Assembly: GCA_030447945.1 (NCBI GenBank)
Contig: JAUJNV010000001.1
Location: 1 to 56,658 of the forward strand
Reading direction: 5' to 3'
Source of the DNA: Fimbriimonas sp.
Lineage (GTDB): Bacteria > Armatimonadota > Fimbriimonadia > Fimbriimonadales > Fimbriimonadaceae
Length of the DNA: 56,658 bases
Part shown: in pieces, positions 1-8,753 of the stretch
Numbering within the stretch: the stretch's first letter is position 1
Layout: each line of letters begins with the position of its first letter
Translations under genes and position numbers: made by a program
Notes under the pieces: model-generated
The model's database searches: none
Told to the model about the DNA's origin: nothing
Seen by the model: the letters and a program-made list of their open reading frames with translations, nothing else

Positions 1-1
1 C

Positions 2-622
2 GGCAAGCCGCGTCAGCGAATGCGCTACTCGAACGCCGGTTACGCCCTCCTCAGCCACATCGCGGAGCGGGTGGCGAAGAAGCCGTTCGAAACTCTGATG
101 CGCAACATGCTGTTCCGCCCCCTCGGCATGACCTCCGCCGTCGTGGGCCGCGACGGGGATCCCGGCCTCCCCGGCTCGCCGGGCCAGCCCCGGGGGCACC
201 GAGTGACGCCCCAGGGGCTCCAGGTGATGAAGCAGCACGCGGGAGTGCTGGATTCGATGGCGGCGGGCGCGGGAGGAGGCATCGCCTGCACGGCGGAGGA
301 CCTCGCGAAGTACGGGATGCTCCACTTGCAAGGCCTGCGCGGCCAAAGCCGCCTCCTGAGGCCCGCAACCATCCGACGCCTCCACACGCCGAAGTATCCT
401 AACGGCGAGGCTTACGCCAGCGGCTGGGCGATCACGGGGGACCTCACGCCGGACCCGTTCCACGGGCACAACGGCAGCAACGGCACTCTGTATGCAGAGC
501 TCGCCATCTGGCCGAAGCAGGGGCTCGTCGTCGTCGGGTTCACGAACGTCGACGTGGACGAGAGGCTCTCCCCTCCGCTCCAGGCGGCTCTCGCCATCTC
601 CCGAGTCTCGCAGGGCAGATAA
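2..622 (+). CDS. Beta-lactamase family serine hydrolase, C-terminal part
   Basis: The reading frame is open from the left edge, so the true start and the SxxK nucleophile motif lie outside the window. A YSNAGY motif just inside the edge matches the second (YxN) active-site motif of class C beta-lactamase-like serine hydrolases. The following stretch (RPLGMTSA) is typical of the family. Near the C-terminus HNGSNGT occupies the place of the HxG/KTG third motif, followed by a predicted strand pair (LVVVGFTNVD). Members hydrolyse beta-lactams, esters or D-amino acid peptides, usually in the periplasm; the substrate cannot be told from this fragment. The class is well supported, the exact enzyme is not. 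Confidence 0.85.
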   Translation, partial: GKPRQRMRYSNAGYALLSHIAERVAKKPFETLMRNMLFRPLGMTSAVVGRDGDPGLPGSPGQPRGHRVTPQGLQVMKQHAGVLDSMAAGAGGGIACTAEDLAKYGMLHLQGLRGQSRLLRPATIRRLHTPKYPNGEAYASGWAITGDLTPDPFHGHNGSNGTLYAELAIWPKQGLVVVGFTNVDVDERLSPPLQAALAISRVSQGR

Positions 623-675
623 GGCAGAATATTAGCACATGGCCTCCTGGTTGTCAAGGGAACCCGTAGCGTGAG

Positions 676-858
676 GTGCCATCGTACGAAACGATAAATA
701 ACTTCAAGAGAACCCTCATCATCGCCCTCGGTGTTGCCGTCGTCTTCGGCCCGCTCGCCGTCGGAAGCAAGAGCGGCGCGGAGAACGAAGCGGAAGACGT
801 CACCTAGGCCCAGAAGAAACTGGACGCAGAAAAAGCGGATCTCAAGAAGGAAGACTAA
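676..858 (+). pseudogene. Small exported protein with in-frame amber codon (possible)
   Basis: From a GTG at 676 the frame encodes a hydrophobic export-signal-like segment (TLIIALGVAVVFGPLAV) followed by a charged tail. A TAG at 805-807 interrupts it. The same frame then continues as AQKKLDAEKADLKKED and stops at 856-858. The tail before and after the TAG reads as one charged, coiled-coil-like segment; CAG in place of TAG would give a 60-residue protein. No ribosome binding site is clear at the GTG. It could be a decayed small gene, a sequence error or chance. No family is recognised. Confidence 0.35.
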
Positions 859-1071
859 GGGCCTCGAGCCCGTCCACCAGTGTTCTTGGCACCAGACGAC
901 GGGCCCGCATAAGCTCCTTTGGAGTGCGGCGACCATGTCCTAATAAAACATGGGCCGCTTTCTCTCGCGCGGCCTGACGCCGTCTTTTATCTACAGCTTT
1001 TCGTTGGGAGGACGCGCGCCGGCTCGCGCCCGGACAAAGCAGCGCCGGGTCGCCGCAGTCCAAAGGGAGTG

Positions 1072-1480
1072 TTACTCGCTTTCGCTCGCCCTCTGCCGCG
1101 ACTTCTCCATCTGGAGGGTCATGTACTCCGGGTTGTCGAGGCCGACGTTGCCAGGGTGCATACTGCGGAAACTGGGACACCACACCGCACACCCTCGGAG
1201 CCCAACGTCAACGTACGTCGGACTTGTCCGCTCCACCGTGGCGGGAGCGGCGGTCCTCTTCTGACCTGGGGTCGGAGTAGTCGTCTGCCGTGCCCGCGTG
1301 CGGGGGTGAGTCGCCGTGGTGGTTCTCCGAGGGAATGGTGCCGCCCTGGCCGGTGCCGTCGAGGCTCCCGGTTCATTGTCCCGGCTCGGTACCGGTGGTG
1401 GTGCTTTGCCCGATGCCGATGGTCAGTCCGGTGTCGGCCGCCTGGCCTTCGCTCTCGGGGGGATCCTTTTCGTCCGTCAT
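1072..1480 (-). pseudogene. Disordered small protein gene, broken by a stop and a frameshift
   Basis: Starting at ATG 1480 the frame gives MTDEKDPPESEGQ and continues as a Gly/Thr/Asp-rich, probably disordered polypeptide. An in-frame TGA lies at 1373-1375. The same frame carries on with a similar composition (GTGQGGTIPSENHHGDSP) to a TGA at 1208. A different frame then supplies a plausible C-terminus (NVGLDNPEYMTLQMEK) ending at 1072. Composition and codon usage look coding across all three pieces, so this looks like one roughly 136-residue gene with one nonsense change and one indel. No family or function is recognised. It is either decayed or misread. Confidence 0.45.
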
Positions 1481-1525
1481 GGTGAGCCTTTAGACTGCCC
1501 CGGCACGCCGGGGTTCAGACCGGGG

Positions 1526-2602
1526 CTACAGCCGAACCGGCCGTCCCGTCCGCGCCGCCTCGTAGACCGCCTGGAGGATCCGGATGTCGCGGCGTCCCTC
1601 TTCGCCCGGCGTCCGCACCGGCTTGTCCTCCTGGATGCACTCCGAGAGATCGTCCAGTTGCGCGGCGAACTGGTCCACGGGCGGGACCTCCACGAGCTGG
1701 CCCTTGATCGTCAGGCGGTTCCCCGCGTAGGCCGTCGCGGGCTCGGCCTCCATGGTGCCCCGGTCCCCCACGACGTGGTACCGGTTCATCCCCGCCCACG
1801 AGTAGCCGCTCGACAGGTTCGCGAGCGCGCCGCTGGCGAACCGCAAGGTGAAGTGGGCCGTGTCCTCGACTTCCTTAAACCGCGGATCGCCCGCGGGCGA
1901 GTGGATCATCGCCCGCACTTCCGTCGGCTCCTCCCCCGTCAGGTACCGCGCGGCCTGGAGGGAATAGATTCCAATGTCGTAGAGCGAGCCGCCGCCCGCG
2001 AGCGCCTTCTGGGTCCGCCAGGTGCCCGGCCCGATGGAGAATCCGTGGTCCGACACGATCGATCGCACCTTCCCCAGCTCGCCGCTCCGCACCGCTTGGA
2101 TCGCGCGCAGGTTGTGCGGCTCGTACTGCGAGCGATAGCCGATCATGAGCCGCTTCCCCGCGCGCCGGCAGGCGGCGATCATCGCGTCACAGTCCGCCAC
2201 CGTCGGCGCCATCGGCTTTTCCGAGAGGACGTGCTTGCCCGCCTTCGCCGCCCGCACCGTGAACTCGCGGTGCGTTCCGGGCGGTGTGATGACGTACACC
2301 ACCTGCACCTCCGGGTTGTCGCGGATCGACTCGAAGTTGCGGTAGTCGTAGATCCCCTTCGGCGCCACCCCGTACTGCTCGGCCACCCGCCGCGCCTTGT
2401 CCGGGCTGCCGCTCACGAGGGCGACGAGCCGCGAGCGGCGACAGTCCTTGAACGACGGCAGGATCTGTCCCAAGGCGTAGCCGCCTAATCCCAGGACCGC
2501 CCACCCGACCCGCTCCTCCGGCGGCGGAGCGAGCCACCGCCCGAGGCTTCCGGCCAGGGCTAACGATCCGGTTCCTTGCAGCAGTTCTCGGCGACTCAAC
2601 AT
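1526..2602 (-). CDS. Gfo/Idh/MocA family oxidoreductase, Tat-exported
   Basis: The 358-residue protein starts with SRRELLQ and a hydrophobic stretch, a twin-arginine export signal, as in periplasmic glucose-fructose oxidoreductase. The mature N-terminus has the Rossmann NAD(P) motif GLGGYALG (about residues 38-45). The family EKP motif (LSEKPMAPT, about 125-133) supplies the usual catalytic lysine. The C-terminal half is the mixed alpha/beta substrate-binding domain. Such enzymes oxidise or reduce sugars and related polyols with a tightly bound dinucleotide; the substrate is not predictable here. The ATG follows directly after a terminator, so it probably has its own promoter close by. Confidence 0.9.
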   Translation of the reverse strand: MLSRRELLQGTGSLALAGSLGRWLAPPPEERVGWAVLGLGGYALGQILPSFKDCRRSRLVALVSGSPDKARRVAEQYGVAPKGIYDYRNFESIRDNPEVQVVYVITPPGTHREFTVRAAKAGKHVLSEKPMAPTVADCDAMIAACRRAGKRLMIGYRSQYEPHNLRAIQAVRSGELGKVRSIVSDHGFSIGPGTWRTQKALAGGGSLYDIGIYSLQAARYLTGEEPTEVRAMIHSPAGDPRFKEVEDTAHFTLRFASGALANLSSGYSWAGMNRYHVVGDRGTMEAEPATAYAGNRLTIKGQLVEVPPVDQFAAQLDDLSECIQEDKPVRTPGEEGRRDIRILQAVYEAARTGRPVRL

Positions 2603-2608
2603 AGTGAT

Positions 2609-2642
2609 AAAAGGGCGCGTCTGGCTTAGCCAGACACGCCCT
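2609..2642 (-). terminator. Rho-independent terminator
   Basis: On the minus strand a 13-14 bp GC-rich stem (arms around AGGGCGTGTCTGGC and its complement) with a short TAAG-type loop is followed by TTTT. It lies between the small secreted-protein gene upstream and the oxidoreductase ATG at 2602, and would end the upstream transcript. Confidence 0.75.
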
Positions 2643-2657
2643 CTCGGACCACGGTTC

Positions 2658-2877
2658 CTACTCGGAGCAGCCGTCGTCCTGCCGGGCGATGTTTCCGCGC
2701 CCGATCCGCTTCAGCCCGGCGTTCGCCTTAGGCTTGGCCTTTGAGGACTACCTTGTGGTCGGCCGGCTTCGGCGCCTGCGGCCCCGAGTCTCCCGAGGCC
2801 AGCACGGGCACGAGCAGGAACCCGAAGGCACACGCCGCCCCGAACAAGCCTCCCAAAATATGCACGCTTCGCTTCAT
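2658..2877 (-). pseudogene. Small secreted protein, one frameshift
   Basis: An ATG at 2877, preceded by a strong GGGGGGAGG ribosome binding site, begins MKRSVHILGGLFGAACAFGF, a clear export signal. The frame stops soon after LKGQA. Moving one base gives a continuous C-terminus (KANAGLKRIGRGNIARQDD) ending at 2658. The total of 220 bases is not a multiple of three, which confirms a one-base indel near a run in the middle. The product would be a secreted peptide of about 72 residues with a basic tail. No family is recognised. The terminator immediately downstream supports a real transcription unit. Confidence 0.55.
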
Positions 2878-2984
2878 TCCGCCTCCCCCCGACCGCAGAG
2901 CCGCCGAGTCCAGACACCTAACACTATATCACGGGAAGAGAAAGACTTCTGCCGTGTTCCGACCCTTTGCCCTAAAATAGACGC

Positions 2985-4151
2985 GTGTCCGTCCACGCCG
3001 TTGCTCGCCTGAACGTCGTGCTGGCCGCGGTCGGCCTCTTCATCGCGGGGATGCTGAGCCTCTCCCACCTCCTCGGCATCGACCTTCCGTGCGGCGTCCA
3101 GTCGGGATGCGACCTCGTGACTCGCAACCCACGCTCCTACGTGCTGGGCCTTCCCATCGCCTACCTCGGCTTCGGCGCCTACACCGTGATCGCCGTCGTC
3201 GCGGCGCTCCGGCTATACGCGGGTGAGCGGCAGGCGGCTCGCCTCCACACGCTCGGCTACGTCCTCTCTGGGATCGGCCTGCTCGTGAGCATCGCTCTGA
3301 CCCTCTTCTCCATCCGCGTCCTCCACGCGGTCTGCAACTGGTGCATCGGCAGCGCCGTCACGATGAGCCTCCTCTTCGCGTCCCACGCGCTCGGCTCGTT
3401 GGCAAAGGGCAAATGGGAGTGGCCCCCGCTCGTCGTCGACGCGGGGCTTCCCTTCGTGCTCGCGGGGATCGTGCTACTCGGCCTGTTTGGCACCGCCGGC
3501 TCGCTCTCCGCCAAGGCTAATCGGGTGGACGTCGACCCGATCCTCCTCGAAGACGTCGGCGCGGCGGAGCTCGCGCCCAAGGGGCTCCATGTCCTGCGCG
3601 GCCGCAAGCCGATCGCCACCCTGGTGATGTTCGCCGACCTCACCTGCCCCACGTGCGCCCGCGTGTTCGGCCGGCTCACCGCGTGGCACGAAACGCGGGG
3701 CGACTTCGATCTCGCCTTCCGCCACCTTCCCCTCCGGACGCACCCCGACGCCCGCCCGGCCGCGCTCCTGAGCGAGATGGCCGCCGAGCGAGGGAAGTTC
3801 TGGCCCTTCGTGACCGAGGCGTACACCAGCGCCTTCGGCTCCTTCGACGATCTCTTCCCTCTCGCCGCCCGCCTGGGCGTGCCGGAGCACGAAGCCCGCC
3901 GCCGCCTGAACGACGGACGTGACCGTACGACGCGCCTCCTCGACCGGGACGCCAAAACCACGCAGCGTCTCGACCTCCATTCCACCCCGACCCTCTTCCT
4001 CATCTCCCCCGGCTACTACCCCGAGCCCCTCGCCTCCTCAGGGGTACCGGAGATGCTCGACAACCTCCACGCGGAGCTCCGGGCCGAAGCGGCGGAGAAG
4101 GCAAGGAAGAAATCTCGCAAGGCAAAGCCCGCCCGCGCTAAGGCTCGATAG
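2985..4151 (+). CDS. VKOR-DsbA-like thioredoxin fusion (disulfide-forming)
   Basis: The N-terminal half (about residues 8-170) has five hydrophobic helices. It carries the vitamin K epoxide reductase cysteines: a loop pair at 36 and 42 (PCGVQSGC) and the membrane CNWC at 117-120. The C-terminal half is a thioredoxin/DsbA-like domain with CPTC at about 221-224 and a late STPTLFLI stretch holding the cis-proline. Bacterial VKOR homologues reoxidise DsbA-type oxidants with quinone, and a fused partner does both steps outside the membrane. At 388 residues it is full length for the fusion. The Lys/Arg-rich tail is probably cytoplasm-like or disordered. Confidence 0.9.
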   Translation: MSVHAVARLNVVLAAVGLFIAGMLSLSHLLGIDLPCGVQSGCDLVTRNPRSYVLGLPIAYLGFGAYTVIAVVAALRLYAGERQAARLHTLGYVLSGIGLLVSIALTLFSIRVLHAVCNWCIGSAVTMSLLFASHALGSLAKGKWEWPPLVVDAGLPFVLAGIVLLGLFGTAGSLSAKANRVDVDPILLEDVGAAELAPKGLHVLRGRKPIATLVMFADLTCPTCARVFGRLTAWHETRGDFDLAFRHLPLRTHPDARPAALLSEMAAERGKFWPFVTEAYTSAFGSFDDLFPLAARLGVPEHEARRRLNDGRDRTTRLLDRDAKTTQRLDLHSTPTLFLISPGYYPEPLASSGVPEMLDNLHAELRAEAAEKARKKSRKAKPARAKAR

Positions 4152-4168
4152 CCACCGTCCCCTCCGCT

Positions 4169-4329
4169 ACGCCCGCAGGGCGTGTAGCCGTCGCGCGACG
4201 CGACGCCTGGGCTTTCCTGAAAGCACGCCAGCAACTGCGGAGCAAGGGGCGCGGCCCTCCGTAGGTCAGATCGTGCCAACGCGATGCCCATGCGTCGCGT
4301 CGCGCGACGGCTACACGCCCTGCGGGCGT
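4169..4329 (-). repeat. Dispersed long-inverted-repeat element, copy 1
   Basis: A perfect 38-bp inverted repeat (4169-4206 against 4292-4329) flanks an 85-bp core. The ends read ACGCCCGCAGGGCGTGTAG. On the minus strand the core holds GGCACGAT...GCTCCGCAG...TGGCGTGC, the same order as the copies near 21.2 and 37.9 kb. It fills the gap between two genes and has no coding potential. It looks like a REPIN- or MITE-like non-autonomous element. Confidence 0.85.
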
Positions 4330-4336
4330 CGGGAGC

Positions 4337-5347
4337 CTATTCTTGGTCCCAAAGCGCCCGCAGCGTCGTCCACTCCGCCTCGTCCGTCGTGTAGTCCGCG
4401 AAGATCGCCACGCCCGCAAAGACGGAGGACTTGGCTCCCTCCGAAGCCATCCCCTCCCGCACCCCCTTCAACCCCATCCTCAGGTTCTCCGCCCAAGGGT
4501 TATGCGAGAACGGCCCCTCCTCGTAAGTCGGCAGGCCGATCTGCACGCGGCACCGAGGGTTCGCCGCGGCCACGGCCCGCGTCACCCGCACCGCCTGCTG
4601 GCGCACGAGCCAGACATAGGCGCGCGGGAAGTACATTCCCGTGTCGTAGCCCATGACGGCCAGCGAGTCGCAGCGCTTCGCCACTTCGCCGAAATACGCC
4701 TCGCTCCACCCGAACCTCCCGATAGGCGGCGGGAACCACGTCGGCGCCGCCACGCCGATCCACGCGGTCTGCCCTGCGTCCGTCGTCGGTAGAGCCGCCC
4801 GCGTCTCCTCCAGCAGGAGGAGAAGGCTCGGGTCGCCGTCCGGGCAGATCTCGTAGTCCCATTGCACCCCCTCGAATCCACACTCGCGCACGAGCCAGGC
4901 CGCTTCCTCGACCATCCGTCGCCGCACCTGGGAATCCGCCAGGCGAACGTCGCCCTCGCCGTTCTCGTTCCCGGCGTAGATCCACGCCGTGCGACGCACT
5001 TCCGGTGCGAGCGCCTCGATCCGGGCGTTCAGCGCCCGGGCCCGCTCGGGATACCGGAACCTCAGTCGGCCGTCCTTCTTGATGAAGCGAACGTGGAAGT
5101 ACGCGTCCCGAATCCGATGTTCCCGCAGCCGCCTCGCCAAGCGGGCGACCTGGTCCGCCGAGTGCTCGCCGAAGTACCACTTGTAGCGGAGCCACGCCCC
5201 GTTCTCCCCTTGGTCGAAGCTCCTTCCACCGATCCCGACCAGGCGGGGATAGAAATGGTAGTCGCCGAGGGCGAAGAGAAAGAGGGCCACGAGTGCAAGC
5301 CCGAAGCGGCGCCACCGCCGCTTCCGCCCGTTTCCCTTCTCGGCCAT
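4337..5347 (-). CDS. Membrane-anchored GH18-like (TIM-barrel) protein
   Basis: The protein has 336 residues. A Lys/Arg-rich start is followed by one transmembrane segment (about 15-30), so the domain faces outward. GFEGVQWDYEI (about residues 153-163) resembles the GH18 DxDxE signature with the acid/base Glu kept. YDTGMYFPRAYVW and the final strands also fit an (alpha/beta)8 hydrolase-like barrel. GH18-type proteins cleave beta-1,4 N-acetylglucosamine polymers or act as binding proteins. The first Asp of the signature is not clear, so activity is uncertain. It could instead be a divergent glycosidase of unknown specificity. Confidence 0.6.
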   Translation of the reverse strand: MAEKGNGRKRRWRRFGLALVALFLFALGDYHFYPRLVGIGGRSFDQGENGAWLRYKWYFGEHSADQVARLARRLREHRIRDAYFHVRFIKKDGRLRFRYPERARALNARIEALAPEVRRTAWIYAGNENGEGDVRLADSQVRRRMVEEAAWLVRECGFEGVQWDYEICPDGDPSLLLLLEETRAALPTTDAGQTAWIGVAAPTWFPPPIGRFGWSEAYFGEVAKRCDSLAVMGYDTGMYFPRAYVWLVRQQAVRVTRAVAAANPRCRVQIGLPTYEEGPFSHNPWAENLRMGLKGVREGMASEGAKSSVFAGVAIFADYTTDEAEWTTLRALWDQE

Positions 5348-5390
5348 GAGCCCAGTATGGATCTGGCGGCCGCCTTAGAAGTTGTAGTGC

Positions 5391-5689
5391 GACTCCCTCC
5401 CTTGCCCGGATGGTTTGTGCCGGGGAGGGGAGGGCAAGGGTGGGGGTTCTGGGAAGCTCCTTCTTCGACTAGGTTTGACCGGAGCAGGGGCTTCTCGGAG
5501 TTTCTCGCAAAGACGCTAAGGTTCCCCATGCTTTGCGCCTCGTCTGCTGAGCCGTTGCAAGCGAGGCGCAAAGGGTGGAGAAGGCTTTGCGTCTTTGCGA
5601 GAAAATCACCGGCCCTCAGAAACTTCGCAAAACTCCCATCCTGCCCTCCCCCTCCCCGGCACAAACCATCCGGGCAAGGGGAGGGAGTC
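5391..5689. repeat. Nested triple palindrome, about 300 bp
   Basis: Three inverted repeats are nested. The outer arms are 5391-5436 and 5642-5689 (about 46 bp, differing only by one base in two homopolymers). The middle arms are 5501-5516 and 5589-5604 (TTTCTCGCAAAGACGC). The inner arms are 5531-5542 and 5562-5573 (CTTTGCGCCTCG). There is no coding potential. It lies between two genes transcribed leftward and could form a long cruciform or an RNA hairpin. Confidence 0.85.
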
Positions 5690-5793
5690 TCTCGACACCC
5701 CCCAGGTCTGCGCCTCGCCGCGGCCGCTCCTCCTAAGACCTGACGTTGCTGGCGCACGGAGGCTACTAGGCCCCTTTTCCGGCTCATCCAGGG

Positions 5794-6963
5794 CTACGGG
5801 ATCGGCTCGATCACCAGCTCCGTATTCGGCGCTTCTCTTCGAGAACCTCAGCCCGACCTTCGCCAGCGCGTCGTCGAGCGACTTGACGTCGCCGGGCGTC
5901 CAGCTCAGGTCCACGTCGTACTCGCCGGACAAGCCCGTCTCGTCCAGTCCGAGCCGCCGGTACCCGAAGCTGCCCAGGAGCTGGGCGAGCTTGCTCAGGG
6001 GCATCTTCGTCCAGTTGATCTGCCCGGCTCTCGCGCCGGTACCGCCGGACGTCGCCGCCGTCGAGACCTTCAGGGCCAGCTCCGCGCCCTCTATCCGACG
6101 CAGCACCGGCACCTCCCGCTCGACCTCCTCCCAGCGCGCCTTGAAGGGGAACGCCGCGCGTGAAGCAACTGTGCGCAACATCTCGCGCGCGCCGTCTCGT
6201 CCTTCTCGTCGGGCGCCTTTACGGCCACGCGAAATACCTTCGGCTCCTCTTCCTTCGGCAACGCGCTCCGGTAGTTCGGCCCCTCGACGCCGTAGGCGAT
6301 GAGGATGGCGGGAGAATCGCCACACCGTCCCCGGCGATCCGGCCCTTGCTCCTCGTCGCGCCCGAAGTCGCGCTGATCGGTGGAGCAACACCTCGGCCCA
6401 AGGGCTCTTCGGATCTCCTGCGCGACGAGCGGCCCTTGTCCCACTCGAGGTCGGCGACCTGGTGCGCTTCAGCGGCAGATCCGCCTTCTGACCCGCGAGC
6501 ACGCGCCGCAGAGCGGTCGCCGTGACGTCGGATCGGCTGCGTGATCGCGGCCACCCTGCCCTCCTTGTCGATCACCACGGTGTGGGGAATCACCTCACGC
6601 CGTACGCTTTGAACGTCTGGCCGACTTCGTCCAAGGCCACGCCCGTCTCCAGGGCCGCTGCTTCAGCATCGCCTCGACCTTGGGCCGCTCCTCGTTGGAG
6701 ATGGCCACGAACTCGACCGCTTCGCCCCGAAGCTCGCGCACCAGCTTGTTCAGGTGCGGAAACTCGGCGATGCACGGCGAGCACCAGGTCGCCCAGAACT
6801 CGAGCACGTAGACCCGGCCCCTCTCGAATCCCTTGACGGGTTTTCCGCGCACCCAATCGCGGGCTTGGACCGGGGGGCGCTTTGTCCCCAATGGCCGGCC
6901 CTTGGGCGGTGGCGACGGTCGCACCGGCGGTTAGAAGCAGCAGAAGCAAGCAAAGTGGCGCAT
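5794..6963 (-). pseudogene. TlpA-like thioredoxin fused to TIGR03435 domain, many frameshifts
   Basis: Pieces in all three minus frames join into one protein. An export signal follows ATG 6963 (LLLLLLTAGATVATAQ in a shifted frame). A TlpA/ResA-type thioredoxin fold comes next, with YVLEFWATWCSPC (WCxxC active site) and PHTVVIDKEGRVAAI near its end. Then a region containing ILIAYGVEGPNYR, and a C-terminus with LDETGLSGEYDVDLSWTPGD and ELVIEPIP before the stop at 5794. That last part matches the TIGR03435 family known from soil bacteria, where it is also found fused to TlpA-like domains. At least six indels are needed to read it. Whether decayed or misassembled cannot be decided here. Confidence 0.7.
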
Positions 6964-7014
6964 GAATCCTCCGGGGAGAGGACTACCTGCCGGAGCAGGA
7001 AAAGAGTTTCCCGG

Positions 7015-7744
7015 TCAGCGGAGGATGCGCAGTCGCTCCCGTAGCCGCACCGCGTCGTGCGGCGCGTGGCCGTGGGCGTCGTTGTCGAAATAGACGTAAA
7101 CCGTCCGCCTCGCCTCGCCACTCTTGCGCCCGCTCCGCCCAGAGGTTCAGATCCGGATCCTCGTAGCGGGGAGGCGTAGGTCCAGGACGGCCGTGGAGAC
7201 GCACGTACACCAGATCCGCCGTCACCGCGTCCCACCGCGGCCAGCCTTCCGCGTCCGAGATGCAGTTCCCGATCCCGTAGCGCGCGAGCACGTCCGCCAC
7301 CTCCGCCGTGAACCACGACTCGTGCCGGAACTCCAGAGAGTGGCTGTGGGCCAGGACGCGAGGAGTCCGCAGAAGGACTCCAGTCGCTCGACGTTCCGGT
7401 AGAACCGCGCCGGTAGTTGCCATAGCATCGCGCCGAGCTTCGACCCAGCCCCTCCGCCTGCTCTCGCACGCGAGCGACCGGCTCTTCAACGTCGATGAGC
7501 TTCTTGTTGTGCGTCAGGTACCGATGCTCCTCGCACGGCGAATCGGAAATCGTCTCGGCACCTCCGCCGCCCACCCGCGTAGGTCTCGCGCTTCTGCTGT
7601 CGGTAGAAGGAGGCGTCGACCTCGACCGCATCAACCGCTCCGCGCTATGGGCCAGCCAAAGACGCTTCGGCTGCTTGCCGTACCACCCTCGCGCCAGGCG
7701 TCGTACATCCACCCGCTCGTCCCGACATACGCCCTCGGCTCCAC
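7015..7744 (-). pseudogene. DUF72 family protein, frameshifted
   Basis: From a GTG at 7744 the reconstructed protein reads YVGTSGWMYDAW, then GWYGKQPKRLWLAHSAERF, HRYLTHNKKLI, HSLEFRHESWFTAEVADVL, LVYVRLHGR and finally YVYFDNDAHGHAPHDAVRL before a stop at 7015. These are the ordered conserved blocks of DUF72 (YecE-like) TIM-barrel proteins. The span matches the usual length of about 240 residues. Several one-base shifts interrupt it. DUF72 function is not established. The gene follows the DUF503 gene by 21 bases on the same strand. Confidence 0.75.
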
Positions 7745-7765
7745 GCCCCTTTGGACGACGGCCGA

Positions 7766-8053
7766 TCAGCGGCGGCCGATCTCCCGCGCCGCGTCCTCCA
7801 CCTCGACCTCCGGGTGCGTCTCGAAGAGCGCGAGCGCGTGGCCCAAGACGCTCTCGACGTGCGCCACCTCGTTCCCCACGCACACGATCCCCACGACCGC
7901 GCTGTTCCAGAGGTCCTGGTCGTCCACCTCCGCGACGGACACGCCGAAGTCGCGACGCGCGCGATCCATCAGGCTCCGCAGCACCCGCCGCTTGTCCTTC
8001 AGAGAGAAGCACCCCTGAAGGCGCAGGCAGAGCTCCAGCGTTCCGACGACCAA
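7766..8053 (-). CDS. DUF503 family protein (YlxP-like)
   Basis: The 95-residue protein begins VVGTLELCLRLQGCFSLKDK, followed by the RRVLRSLMDRARRDFGVSV helix and AEVDDQDLWNSAVVGIVCV. This is the full DUF503 pattern over its usual length. The Bacillus relative YlxP is encoded near infB and rbfA and is linked to ribosome assembly, but the molecular role is unknown. Here it lies 4 bases after a DUF3298 gene, so the two are probably cotranscribed with the DUF72 gene. Confidence 0.88.
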   Translation of the reverse strand: MVVGTLELCLRLQGCFSLKDKRRVLRSLMDRARRDFGVSVAEVDDQDLWNSAVVGIVCVGNEVAHVESVLGHALALFETHPEVEVEDAAREIGRR

Positions 8054-8057
8054 GGCC

Positions 8058-8753
8058 TTATCGCAACAGCGGCCGCAGCGGGCCGTTCCGGTCGAGCGAA
8101 GCGCGGAGGGCCGACAACGGGATCCTCACATCGATGTTGCCGGACGCGTACGCTCCCATCTCGCCTCCCGGAAAAACGTACATCAGCCCGCTTCGGCTGA
8201 CGGAGAACTCCTCGGCCTGCTTCGCGGTGAGGGCCTTCGTCATTCCGTTTCGCACCCAGTCCGCCCTCTCTTCGCGTCGAAGGCGGGCGATCACGAGGTT
8301 CGAGACCACCTTGCGCCCGTTGACCCCGCGGCGGAAGAGGTCCTGCAAGCGCAGCCGCTTCGGTCGTCCTCGGACCAAACCGAAGGTGTGGGATTTGTAA
8401 TCCCGACTGCCGTGAGCTCCCCCCGTATACACCTCCGACGCAAAGTAGACGCTGATGAGGTCCCTCCGGGCGGTCTGCACGCTGGAGACGGACTCGAAGT
8501 ACCAGTCGCTCGTCGGCTTCATGCCGTCCGCCATCAGTTCCCGCGCGCCCTTCGCGAAGTCCGCCAACTGGGCCGCCGCCGCTCGCCTAAGCTCCCGGTT
8601 AGCCAGGGCGGCGAGGGCCGAGCCGCCCCCGAAGGAGTGGTAGGTGGCACTCGCCTTCCACTGCTTGGGCCGATCGTCGGTCAGCGTGTGCTGCCGGGTG
8701 GAAAGCGCGGTTTGGGGCGGAGCGAGAACGAGAGCCGCGAGGAGGGAAAGCAT
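8058..8753 (-). CDS. DUF3298/RsiV-like secreted protein
   Basis: The 231-residue protein has an N-terminal export signal (MLSLLAALVLAPPQTAL). A first domain of DUF4163 type (about 30-105) is followed by the DUF3298 domain. The latter contains YFASEVYTGGAHGSRDYKSHTF (split here by function, not in sequence) and LQDLFRRG. TGGAHG is the family hallmark. Related domains occur in the anti-sigma factor RsiV, where they bind lysozyme, and in peptidoglycan deacetylase PdaC. No transmembrane anti-sigma part is present, so it is more likely a free periplasmic protein of unknown role. Confidence 0.8.
   Translation of the reverse strand: MLSLLAALVLAPPQTALSTRQHTLTDDRPKQWKASATYHSFGGGSALAALANRELRRAAAAQLADFAKGARELMADGMKPTSDWYFESVSSVQTARRDLISVYFASEVYTGGAHGSRDYKSHTFGLVRGRPKRLRLQDLFRRGVNGRKVVSNLVIARLRREERADWVRNGMTKALTAKQAEEFSVSRSGLMYVFPGGEMGAYASGNIDVRIPLSALRASLDRNGPLRPLLR

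Noticed and set aside
919..1485. Plus-strand open frame of 188 codons
   Set aside because: It has no recognisable domain and overlaps the minus-strand reading that gives coherent protein-like composition across 1072-1480.
5606..6502. Single 298-codon minus-strand gene
   Set aside because: Only parts of it look coding; it runs in and out of the correct frame of the TlpA-TIGR03435 gene.
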